Source: Schaalia sp. 19OD2882 (lineage in GTDB: Bacteria > Actinomycetota > Actinomycetes > Actinomycetales > Actinomycetaceae). Taken from it: a DNA stretch of 64,000 nucleotides. Of the stretch, positions 1 through 7,805 are shown one piece after another; within the stretch, counting starts at the first letter, position 1; each line of letters opens with the position of its first letter. The notes below the pieces were generated by a model that saw only the letters and a program-made list of their open reading frames with translations, was not told the DNA's origin and searched no databases. Where the stretch lies: positions 2,480,001 to 2,544,000 of the forward strand of contig NZ_CP065521.1 in the NCBI RefSeq assembly GCF_018986735.1, written 5' to 3'. The translations under genes and the position numbers were made by a program.

Positions 1-349
1 CTTCGAGGAAGGCGATGCCGGAGTCCAGGTAGCTGCGGGTGCGGACCTTGAAGCGGCGGCGCCTGGGGTGGGCGGCCCCGTGGAAACTCACGAGGTCGGG
101 GCTGTCGTGGTAGACGGAGGCGTAGGCCTGTGCCCTTTGCCCGTGGACCTCCAGGACGCGCGTGTCAGGGTCCAGGTGGGACATGATGCGGGGCAGGTCC
201 CGGGCTGACAGCGCGTACTTGCGGTCGATGCGGGTGAGCATGGCGGCGGTGGAGACCAGCTCCTCCAGGCCGACAGTGTCCAGGTCTGCGGGCAGCAGGG
301 ACTGGGCGTGGGTGCGGTGACGGGTGCGCTCCATGGTGGCGTTGTCCAT
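1..349 (-). CDS. VTC-domain polyphosphate polymerase-like protein (partial, 3' end outside window)
   Basis: Only the N-terminal 116 residues are in the window; the gene runs off the left edge. The segment RIDRKYALS, the YASVYHDSPDLVSFH stretch and the basic run RRRRFKVRTRSYLDSG match the start of VTC (CYTH-like) tunnel domains. These bind polyphosphate with basic residues and in some proteins make it from ATP. The start chosen is the ATG four bases after the stop of the DUF4956 gene; a second in-frame ATG lies 15 bases later. In actinobacteria VTC and DUF4956 genes are commonly neighbours, often with a CotH-like gene that would lie beyond the window. Catalytic activity cannot be judged from this fragment. 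Confidence 0.8.
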   Translation of the reverse strand, partial: MDNATMERTRHRTHAQSLLPADLDTVGLEELVSTAAMLTRIDRKYALSARDLPRIMSHLDPDTRVLEVHGQRAQAYASVYHDSPDLVSFHGAAHPRRRRFKVRTRSYLDSGIAFLE

Positions 350-353
350 GGTC

Positions 354-989
354 TCAGGCCACTTCCTGGCGGATGCGCCCTGCCCGGTCCAGCGAGATCG
401 GCTGGTCGTCGCCGTGGCGGGCGGCGGGCAGCGTGCGCGTCGATGGGGAACGGAAGTGCACGTCCACCAGGGTCAGGTCGTTGACCAGGTCCAGCTTGAG
501 GACCTTGACTGCGGTGATCCGGGCGCCGAGGTGCTCGGCCAGGGCGGCGCGCAGTTGGTCCTCGTCGGCGATGGCGCGGTCCAGCTGGACCTGCTGGGAG
601 CGGGTGCGGCCCAGCAGCAGCGGCGAGTCCGCCAGGGCGATGACTGTCAGGACCAGTGCGACAAGGCCGAGGACCAGTGGGCTGACGGTGGTGCTCATGC
701 CGGTGATGAGGCCGATGGACAGTGACGCGAAGTAGTAGGCGATCTCGCGTTGGGTGATTTCATCCGATCGCAGGCGGATGATTGACAGGACGCCGAAGAG
801 ACCCAGTCCCAGGCCCGCGCTGACGGTGGTTCCCGCCAGCACCATGGCCACTGCCACGACGCCGATGTTCACGCCCAGGAAGGCGGCCACCAGGTCGGCG
901 CGGCGGTGGCGCGGGTAGTACAGGCCCAGGACCAGGATCGCCATTGCGACCAGGTCGACCAGGATCATGAGGGCTGCTGCGGTCGTCAT
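354..989 (-). CDS. DUF4956 family membrane protein
   Basis: The 211-aa protein has three to four hydrophobic segments in its first 125 residues, including MILVDLVAMAILVLGLYY and GVNIGVVAVAMVLAG. The loop FGVLSIIRLRSDEITQREIAYYF is the signature of DUF4956, and a soluble C-terminal domain follows. The start is the ATG at 989, preceded by AAGGAG; an upstream extension to 1130 is arginine-rich and not credible. The family is linked with VTC-domain proteins but its biochemical role is not established. The gene probably forms an operon with the downstream VTC gene (4-bp gap). Confidence 0.85.
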   Translation of the reverse strand: MTTAAALMILVDLVAMAILVLGLYYPRHRRADLVAAFLGVNIGVVAVAMVLAGTTVSAGLGLGLFGVLSIIRLRSDEITQREIAYYFASLSIGLITGMSTTVSPLVLGLVALVLTVIALADSPLLLGRTRSQQVQLDRAIADEDQLRAALAEHLGARITAVKVLKLDLVNDLTLVDVHFRSPSTRTLPAARHGDDQPISLDRAGRIRQEVA

Positions 990-1021
990 GTGGGGGAACT
1001 CCTTCGGAATCGGTGATGGTC

Positions 1022-1258
1022 CTATTCCGCCGGAGGATCCTGTGGGTGGCCTGTGGTGGGCAGAGAGTGCACCTGTGGGCCGTCGTGGGCGGCGGCGAAG
1101 TCGACGACCCGCTGCACGTCCGCCTTCCACACGGGCTTGCCGGGAAGTGGAGGCATGGTGTGCACGGCGACCGGGGTGGGAACGGGCGCGTCCTCGAAGG
1201 CAAGGGTGACGGTCCCGAAGGTGGTCACCGGCCCTTCGGCGGTGAGTTCACCCTGCAT
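1022..1258 (-). CDS. small hypothetical protein
   Basis: This 78-aa ORF starts MQGELTAEG and overlaps the end of the preceding ORF by 11 bases. It has no membrane segment and no motif I recognise; the middle is proline-rich (PVPTPVAVHTMPPLPGKPVW). It lies at the downstream end of the first Rhs toxin-immunity block, so it may be a leftover accessory or immunity gene. That is positional inference only. Confidence 0.45.
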   Translation of the reverse strand: MQGELTAEGPVTTFGTVTLAFEDAPVPTPVAVHTMPPLPGKPVWKADVQRVVDFAAAHDGPQVHSLPTTGHPQDPPAE

Positions 1259-1550
1259 TGGCTTCGAAGTGCGCGAGGGTTTGCTCCGGGATTCGGATCG
1301 GGTAGTGACGAATGTGCTGGTCGGCATCGAGGCGCCAGTACCACACGCCATCGCTCGTGATGACGATGCCGCCGCTGCCCCAACCGAAGCGATCCCTGAT
1401 CATGTCGTGGCTGGCGCCCATCCGGTCCAGGATCATCGGAGCGGTCTCCAAGTAGTGGGCCGGCTTGCGTCTGGTGTGCTTGTCGTACCCTTGCTCACTC
1501 AGGGGCGGAGGACCCGTCTCCCGCCCGGGCCGATCCGTCAACGGCACCAA
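1248..1550 (-). CDS. hypothetical protein of the Rhs downstream block
   Basis: The reading frame from a TTG at 1550 gives about 100 residues. The first 35 look poor (DRPGRETGPPP), while the rest is convincing protein: RFGWGSGGIVITSDGVWYWR followed by IRHYPIRIPEQTLAHFEANAG. The true start may be the internal ATG of MILDRMG, or the gene may have lost its 5' end. It lies 78 bases after the probable immunity gene and overlaps the next small ORF. I do not recognise the family; a small immunity-type protein is plausible from location. Confidence 0.5.
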   Translation of the reverse strand: MVPLTDRPGRETGPPPLSEQGYDKHTRRKPAHYLETAPMILDRMGASHDMIRDRFGWGSGGIVITSDGVWYWRLDADQHIRHYPIRIPEQTLAHFEANAG

Positions 1551-1628
1551 GGGTCGCAGCCCATCCGTGCGCCCGCCCTTGTTGCCGACATCGGCATTTT
1601 GCCTGCTGTCTTCTTCCGGTCTGCTTGA

Positions 1629-2351
1629 TCATGTGGTTGCGGGAGGCTCGGTGGACAGTCCGAGTCTTTGGCGGGCTTGTTCCAGTGTGTAGGAGCACTT
1701 CGCCGTGGCCGTGAGATCATTGCTGGCAATCCAGTAGGGCCCGGTGTAGAAGTCCTCCTCCCACGGGCGAAGCCCCACCGCAGCCGCGTAGTCGACCAAC
1801 ATCTGCTGGGTCAAACGCTCGCTCTTGCGCCGACGCCGGTAAGCGGCCTCGTCCTCGAAAGACTGCACAGGCCCACGGGCCTCGAAATACCAATGGCCGG
1901 GAGTGTTCTCGATCAGATTCACCGACCGCACGAACCCCAAACGCTTCTCAGGCCCCAGCACGCGGAACTGGCACCCTCCGAGCTGACCCGGCGCCTCCTT
2001 CTTCGGACGAATCGAGCAGAAGAAATAGCCCCGAGTCTTCATGATCGTGCCGGCAAGCATCGCAGTCCTTTCACCCACGCCATGCCCGAGAGCATCAGCG
2101 TCGAAGATGGCCGTCCACCCCGGCGCCCGGGTCGAGGCCAACAAGATCCGCGGACGATAGCCAATGGTCAACGGCTGCAACTGGAGAAGACACTGCTCCA
2201 GGCTGCCCGACACCGGAGCAACCCTGCCCTTCTCCAACGTGGGCAGACGATCAATGAACCCCTGCAACGCCAACGCCACCTCACCAGCAGGCGCATTGAG
2301 GAACCCAATCGCACACGTCAACGGCTCCAACCTACCCCCGAAGAGCACCAT
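1629..2351 (-). CDS. probable immunity protein of the adjacent Rhs toxin
   Basis: A 240-aa soluble protein beginning MVLFGGRLEPLTCAIGF. It starts 14 bases after the stop of the Rhs gene behind a strong AGGAAGGAAGGA site, so the two are translationally linked. There is no signal peptide or membrane segment, as expected for a cytoplasmic immunity protein. Recognisable stretches (KTRGYFFCSIRPKK, WYFEARGPVQSFEDEAAYRRRR, RPWEEDFYTGPYWIASNDLT) do not place it in a family I can name. The position directly behind a variable toxin tip is the main argument. A longer start at 2381 would run into the Rhs coding end and has no better ribosome binding site. Confidence 0.65.
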   Translation of the reverse strand: MVLFGGRLEPLTCAIGFLNAPAGEVALALQGFIDRLPTLEKGRVAPVSGSLEQCLLQLQPLTIGYRPRILLASTRAPGWTAIFDADALGHGVGERTAMLAGTIMKTRGYFFCSIRPKKEAPGQLGGCQFRVLGPEKRLGFVRSVNLIENTPGHWYFEARGPVQSFEDEAAYRRRRKSERLTQQMLVDYAAAVGLRPWEEDFYTGPYWIASNDLTATAKCSYTLEQARQRLGLSTEPPATT

Positions 2352-2365
2352 ACTGTCCTTCCTTC

Positions 2366-5300
2366 CTAGTCGACGATCCACAAATACACGGTCGTGTGCG
2401 GGTCATTGGCGAGAATGCGATCCGCGTGCGCAGGCCCACGGGTAGAGGTTGAAGTGTCGATCTCTTCAGCGAATCGCCGCCCGCCGAGCGTGTAGCCGAT
2501 GTCAGGGCGGTTGATGCCCACGCGCCGCCCGGTCACATCGACCATCTGCTGGTTGACACGGATGTTATCAGCACCTATGGAGCGGAGATAGTCGAGTCGG
2601 CGCTGGGCCCACGCATTCTGCGAAGCGCTTCTACTGATCGGACGATCAGTCTCCATAGCAGGAGGAGCATCCGGACTGACCTCAATGTCCTGCGGAAGAC
2701 GGGCCGCCGATGACGTGGTGCGAACCTCTGCCACCGCTCCCTCGTAGGTTGTCGACGGCATCGGCGGCTCTGGTGTGGGTCTTGCTTTTGCGGGTGATGC
2801 GACTGCGTTGAGAGCGTCGTCGGCCCCTTGTTCGGCGACTTCGCTGGTGCCGCGTCGCGCGAGGAGGTCTTTGACGGCTTGGACGCCGGGAATCCTGTTG
2901 ACCTGGTTGCCCACCCACTTGGTGACGGCCTGTCCTGCGGGGGTTTTGGCCGCCCATTGAAGGCCTTTGCCGATTCCCCAACCTGCGGCGCCGCCGGCTG
3001 CGCCGAAGAGGGTGTCTTTGCCGACTTGTCCCCAGTTGATGGGGTAGCCGGAGCAGACTTGGTCGATGATGCTGGCGCCGCCGCCCAGGACGGCGCCGGC
3101 GATGATGGCGGCGGCGAATCCTTGCGCGCCGGGTACGAATGCCAGTGCCACGCCGGCCACGATGGCCAAGGCGGTGCCCCATTTCGGGGAGTTGGCTTTG
3201 CGGTAGTCGTCGAGTTCTTGGGTGGTGATCGGGCGCAGACCCGAAGGGTCGATCAGGTTGAGGGGGTTGTTTCCGGCGTAGGAGTAGGGGTTGGCCGCCC
3301 AGGCGGCGCCGGTGACCGGTGGGAGCGGGTCGGGTGAGAGGAAGGAGCGGCTGGAGGGGTCCATGACGCGCGCGTCGAGCCATTCCATTCCTGCCACGCG
3401 TATGGCGCCGGCGGCGCCCAGGGCCAGCGGTTCGCCGAAGTGGGCCTGGGCGTGGGGCGCCAAGTACGGGTCGGTGGGGCTGGTGTCGCGGCCGGGCCGC
3501 CAAGTGGGGTCCATCCACCCGTCCGCGGCGGCGGTCATGGGGCCGACGGTGAGCACGCTCTGGTCGCCGACCTGCGCGGGTGTGCCTGTGAGGGTGTCGT
3601 AGTAGATGTCCTGGTCGTCCACGCGGGCGAGTTGTCCGAGGGCGTCGACCAGGGTGGTGGTGCGCACCTGGGCGCCGTCCTGGTGGCGGGTGAAGGCGCT
3701 TGGACGCCACAGGCCCGTCCACTCGATCCGGGTGCGCTTGCCGTCGGAGTGTTCTTCACCGGTGCGGCGCCCGGAGCGGTCGTAGGTGTAGGTGATGGAC
3801 TTGTCCTTGGACTTCGCGGTGAGCATCCGCCCCGCGGCGTCGAAGGTGCGGGTCCACTCGGCCCCGTCGACGTGTTCGTCGGTCATGCGTCCGCCGGCAT
3901 CGAAGGTCCACGTGTTGGTCCCGGAGGGGCCGCTCGCCCGGACCAGTTGCGCGGCGTCGTCGTAGGCGTATTCGGTGCGCGACCCGTCCCGGTCCAGGGC
4001 TTGGAGCAGGCCTTGGGGCGTGTATTCCATGCGCGTGGTGTGCGATGCCTGGGGGCTGGTGGTGTGGTGGCTGGTGACGAAGCCGTCCGCGTAGGACCAC
4101 TGGTGCGTCAGTTGGTCGGTCATGGCCTCGATGAGGCGGCCAACCTGGTCGCGGCGCATGGCCAGGGCAGGCAGGCCCTCCTGTTCGACGCCCACCACCT
4201 GGCCGGCTGCGTCCAGCTGGTAGGTGGCGTGGTCCCCGTTGGGGGTGGTTCGGCTGGTCACGTTGCCGTCCGCGTCCCACGTCCACGAGGTCGACGCCGC
4301 GCCTTTGTCGTGGCGCAGCAGTAGGCCTCGCGGGTCGTAGGACAGGACGTGTGTGACGGGCCTTGCCGGGTCGCAGAAGTCCTCGATGGTGCGGGTACGG
4401 GCCACCGCGTCGCGAGTGGAGCGTTGCACGAGGGCGCCGTCGAGGGTGATGGTGGTGGCGTAGCCGGTCTGGTCGTAGTCGATGTCGATCTGGTGGCCGT
4501 CGGGGTCGGTGTTGCGCACCAGACGCCCGGCCGCGTCGTACACGGCGCGGCTGGTGTTGCCCAGCGGGTCGGTGACGCTGGTGCACCGATCCATCGCATC
4601 GAAGGTGCGCAGGGTGACGCCACCCATCGGGTCCGTCACGCGCACGGCCCGCCCATTGGGGTCGTACTCGTATGAGCTCACACCCCCGGTGCCGCCGGTG
4701 ACGGCCACCAATTGGTCGGCCTGGTCGTAACGCAAGCGCCGCACCCCCACATGAGGGTCCTTGGCTTCGACCACACGGCCGGCCTTGTCGTAGACCCACC
4801 GGTAGGTGCCCACCCCGGGGGTGTGGCGGGCGGTCACGCGCCCGCACACGTCGTAGCGGGTCCACGCCCTCTCACGGGTGGGCCAGACCTCCTCGACCAC
4901 GCGCGAGTCCTCGTCGTAGACCAAGGCAGTGCGAAAACCCAGTTCATTGGTCACCCCGGCCAGGCGCCCGCACTGGTCGTAGTCGTAACGCACCGAGGAC
5001 CCTCCGGGCTTGCGCACGCGCACAGGACGACCCGCCGCGTCGCGTTCGACACGTGTGCGCCCACCGGCCGCATCGACGAACTCCACGGGCCTACCCGCCC
5101 GGTCATACGTGGTGGAGGTCTGGGTCCCGTCCGATCCGATGGTGGCAATGGTGCGACCCCAACAGTCCATGCGCACCACGGCACTCGAATGCGCATCCCC
5201 CACCCGCACCTGGCGGCCGGCCCCCTCGCGCACCGCCGTGGTACGCGCCCCTGTCGGGTCGACCACGCCGCTGAGGCGCCCCACCTGGTCGTAGTGGCGG

Positions 5301-7762
5301 GTCCACACCCCACCCGTCGGGTCCACGCTCTGACGCAGGCGCGAAGCCGCGTCATGGGTGAACTCCCACGTGGCGCCATCAGGCAGACGCACTCGCGACA
5401 CATTTCCCAGATCGTCGAAAGTCTGCTCGACCCTGCGTCCCAACGCGTCCACAGTGGCGCTGAGCTCACCGCCCTCGCCGAACTCCAATGCGGTGCGTGC
5501 CCCCAACGGGTTGACGATCGTCTGCAGGCGCCCGCCCGGCGAGTACTCGTAGGTCCACCTGGCCCCGTCAGGGTCGACGCGGGCCCTCAACTGGCCCGCC
5601 TCGTCCCACTCGTAGCAGGTGGTGGCCCCCGACGGCATGATGGTGCGCACCACCCTGCCCGCCCCGTCACGCTCCACCCGCGTCACATTTCCTGCCGCAT
5701 CGCGCGAAGCCACCAAGTCGCCATGGGAGTCGTACTCGAAGGAGACACTCACGCCGGTGGCATCAGTGGCCCGCAACAACAGGCCCCCGTCCCACTCCAT
5801 GCGGGTCACCCCGCCCTCGCCGTCGACAATCTCGCACGGCTGGCACTGAGCTCCCGCATAGGACAACGAGGTACGCGAAACCTCACGCCCCTCCTCCAAG
5901 GCCACCCTGGAGACCAGACGGTCCGCCTCGTCATAGGACAGACGCGTCAACGCCCCACTCGGAGTCATCTCGGCCACCAAGCGCCCACGCGAGTCGAACT
6001 CGCGCACCGTGCGCCCACCCTCACCATCGACAGTCATGACCTGGTTGCCCCACCGGTCCCACGACAACCTCGTCGTGTTCCCATCCGTGTCGGTGATGGC
6101 CACCACACGGCCACGCTCGTCGGCCACCCACGTGTTGGCCCGCGACCCATCCTCGTCCGACACCGAAGTCACCCGGCCGGGAAGGTAGGCGAAACGCGTC
6201 AAACGACCAAAAGGCGAAAGCTGAGTGGACACACGCCCCTGTGAGTCGTACGTGTTACGCGCTTCCACCACGCCATCGGCATCAATCACCGCAGTGACGA
6301 GCCCCTGCTCACCCCACTCGTAACGGCGGGTGCCGGCCGGCCCACTGGCCGCCACCAAACGCCCACCCTCATAGGAGTACTCCACGCGACGCCCGTCATC
6401 ACCGGCCACCGCGCGAATCAAGTCACCTTCCCACTCCACGCCGATCTCACGACCGCGCACGTGACGCACACGCACCAGGCGCCCACCCTCATGATCAAAG
6501 AAGATGGTCGCGCCCTCGCCCACCGTGAACAAGGTCGGACAGCCATCGGAAGAAAACTCCCACCGCGCGCCCGCATTGTTCGACACCACGAAGCCCTCAC
6601 CCGTGGCCTCAAGCCAGAAATTCTCGTGCTCGGCACGGTCGAACCCGTCCCCCATCCTGGGGAAAACCACCTCACGCCCATCGACCTGCGTCCACGTGGC
6701 ACCCTCATCCGACACCCGCAGGCCCGCGCCATCGAAAGACGCCCACCCCGGCCCGTGACCACCCACCTTCCCGCTGAGCGAGGAGTACGAGCGCGCCCAC
6801 CCCAACAGGCCCACGCCACCCTCGAAACGCAGATCCTCCTCATTCTCCACAAAATTGCCGGTCGCGGTGTTCACCGGATCATTGCTGTACCCCGACGTCG
6901 GAGGATTGCCAATCGCCTGAACCGCCGGAACCTCCAACTCCGGACGCTGCTCACTGACCCCATTGGCGGCCAACGCCGCAGCAATCGACGAATTCGCCAC
7001 CGTCGACACCTGACCCGAACCGCCGGCAGCCTCGAACGCCGAAGCCACCACGTCCAGACGCACACAATCATTCTCGTTCGACGTCAAATAGTTCGAAAAC
7101 GCCTGGATGACCCCGTCCGCACCCAACTGCCCCCACTTGCACTTCGCACGGAAATCACCCAACAGAGTCGTCAACGTCGTCGGCGTCGGCGAAACCCCGG
7201 TGTTCGACTCACGCTCCTCCGACGTGAAACTCCGCAAATCATCAGGATTGGCCGAACTCACATCCCGCCCACTGGTGCCCTCAAAAGACTTGCGCTCCTC
7301 CCGAACGGGAGCATCATAGGTCTTGTCCATCTGAGGAATCGGATCCGCCTTCGGAGGATTCGCATCACCATGGAACAGATGCAGAAAGTCAATCGACTCC
7401 CCAAACTTCTCCCAGTCCGAACGCGCATCCCTCTTCCGCTTCCACTCGCGAGCCGCGTTGATGCGCGCCTGCTCGGCCCGCGCATCCGCCTCCAAATCAC
7501 GCACACCCTGAGCCACATTGCGCAATGCCTGCGCCAGGGCCGCCGCATCCCCATTCGCGGTCCCGACATTGTACGCCCACAACTCCGCGTAATAGCCCGA
7601 AAAATGAGTCCCGTACGTCGTCTTGCGAGTGTTCCTGGGCGCCACCTGCCCCTCAACCGAAGTCGCGGCAGAATCCAACTTCGACGCCAAATCCGAACTG
7701 ACATCGAAATCCCACACCACATCAGCGGACGCGTGCAGATCATCCAAACTCATGTCACCCAT
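2366..7762 (-). CDS. Rhs/YD-repeat polymorphic toxin with WXG-like N-terminus
   Basis: A 1798-aa protein in four parts. Residues 1-130 are a helical, charged WXG/LXG-like domain (FSGYYAEL, ALRNVAQGVRDLEADARAEQ, REWKRKRDARSDWE). A linker leads to a DUF6531-type entry (TATGNFVENEEDL) near residue 310. About a thousand residues of YD repeats follow (YDEADRL, YDPNGRAVRVTDPMGG). The Rhs core closes with RVMDPSSRSFLSPDPL and NPYSYAGNNPLNLIDPSG. After two hydrophobic Gly/Ala-rich stretches the last ~90 residues form the toxin tip; its spacing RPDIGYTLGG then FAEEIDTST resembles a PD-(D/E)XK nuclease core, which is inference. The ATG of MGDMSLDD is chosen because GAGGAG lies seven bases upstream. The protein lacks a Sec signal, fitting export by the neighbouring type VII-like ATPase. 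Confidence 0.9.
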   Translation of the reverse strand: MGDMSLDDLHASADVVWDFDVSSDLASKLDSAATSVEGQVAPRNTRKTTYGTHFSGYYAELWAYNVGTANGDAAALAQALRNVAQGVRDLEADARAEQARINAAREWKRKRDARSDWEKFGESIDFLHLFHGDANPPKADPIPQMDKTYDAPVREERKSFEGTSGRDVSSANPDDLRSFTSEERESNTGVSPTPTTLTTLLGDFRAKCKWGQLGADGVIQAFSNYLTSNENDCVRLDVVASAFEAAGGSGQVSTVANSSIAAALAANGVSEQRPELEVPAVQAIGNPPTSGYSNDPVNTATGNFVENEEDLRFEGGVGLLGWARSYSSLSGKVGGHGPGWASFDGAGLRVSDEGATWTQVDGREVVFPRMGDGFDRAEHENFWLEATGEGFVVSNNAGARWEFSSDGCPTLFTVGEGATIFFDHEGGRLVRVRHVRGREIGVEWEGDLIRAVAGDDGRRVEYSYEGGRLVAASGPAGTRRYEWGEQGLVTAVIDADGVVEARNTYDSQGRVSTQLSPFGRLTRFAYLPGRVTSVSDEDGSRANTWVADERGRVVAITDTDGNTTRLSWDRWGNQVMTVDGEGGRTVREFDSRGRLVAEMTPSGALTRLSYDEADRLVSRVALEEGREVSRTSLSYAGAQCQPCEIVDGEGGVTRMEWDGGLLLRATDATGVSVSFEYDSHGDLVASRDAAGNVTRVERDGAGRVVRTIMPSGATTCYEWDEAGQLRARVDPDGARWTYEYSPGGRLQTIVNPLGARTALEFGEGGELSATVDALGRRVEQTFDDLGNVSRVRLPDGATWEFTHDAASRLRQSVDPTGGVWTRHYDQVGRLSGVVDPTGARTTAVREGAGRQVRVGDAHSSAVVRMDCWGRTIATIGSDGTQTSTTYDRAGRPVEFVDAAGGRTRVERDAAGRPVRVRKPGGSSVRYDYDQCGRLAGVTNELGFRTALVYDEDSRVVEEVWPTRERAWTRYDVCGRVTARHTPGVGTYRWVYDKAGRVVEAKDPHVGVRRLRYDQADQLVAVTGGTGGVSSYEYDPNGRAVRVTDPMGGVTLRTFDAMDRCTSVTDPLGNTSRAVYDAAGRLVRNTDPDGHQIDIDYDQTGYATTITLDGALVQRSTRDAVARTRTIEDFCDPARPVTHVLSYDPRGLLLRHDKGAASTSWTWDADGNVTSRTTPNGDHATYQLDAAGQVVGVEQEGLPALAMRRDQVGRLIEAMTDQLTHQWSYADGFVTSHHTTSPQASHTTRMEYTPQGLLQALDRDGSRTEYAYDDAAQLVRASGPSGTNTWTFDAGGRMTDEHVDGAEWTRTFDAAGRMLTAKSKDKSITYTYDRSGRRTGEEHSDGKRTRIEWTGLWRPSAFTRHQDGAQVRTTTLVDALGQLARVDDQDIYYDTLTGTPAQVGDQSVLTVGPMTAAADGWMDPTWRPGRDTSPTDPYLAPHAQAHFGEPLALGAAGAIRVAGMEWLDARVMDPSSRSFLSPDPLPPVTGAAWAANPYSYAGNNPLNLIDPSGLRPITTQELDDYRKANSPKWGTALAIVAGVALAFVPGAQGFAAAIIAGAVLGGGASIIDQVCSGYPINWGQVGKDTLFGAAGGAAGWGIGKGLQWAAKTPAGQAVTKWVGNQVNRIPGVQAVKDLLARRGTSEVAEQGADDALNAVASPAKARPTPEPPMPSTTYEGAVAEVRTTSSAARLPQDIEVSPDAPPAMETDRPISRSASQNAWAQRRLDYLRSIGADNIRVNQQMVDVTGRRVGINRPDIGYTLGGRRFAEEIDTSTSTRGPAHADRILANDPHTTVYLWIVD

Positions 7763-7805
7763 CGGAGGACTCCTCACCATTCGACGTCCATGACACCCTC
7801 ACAGG

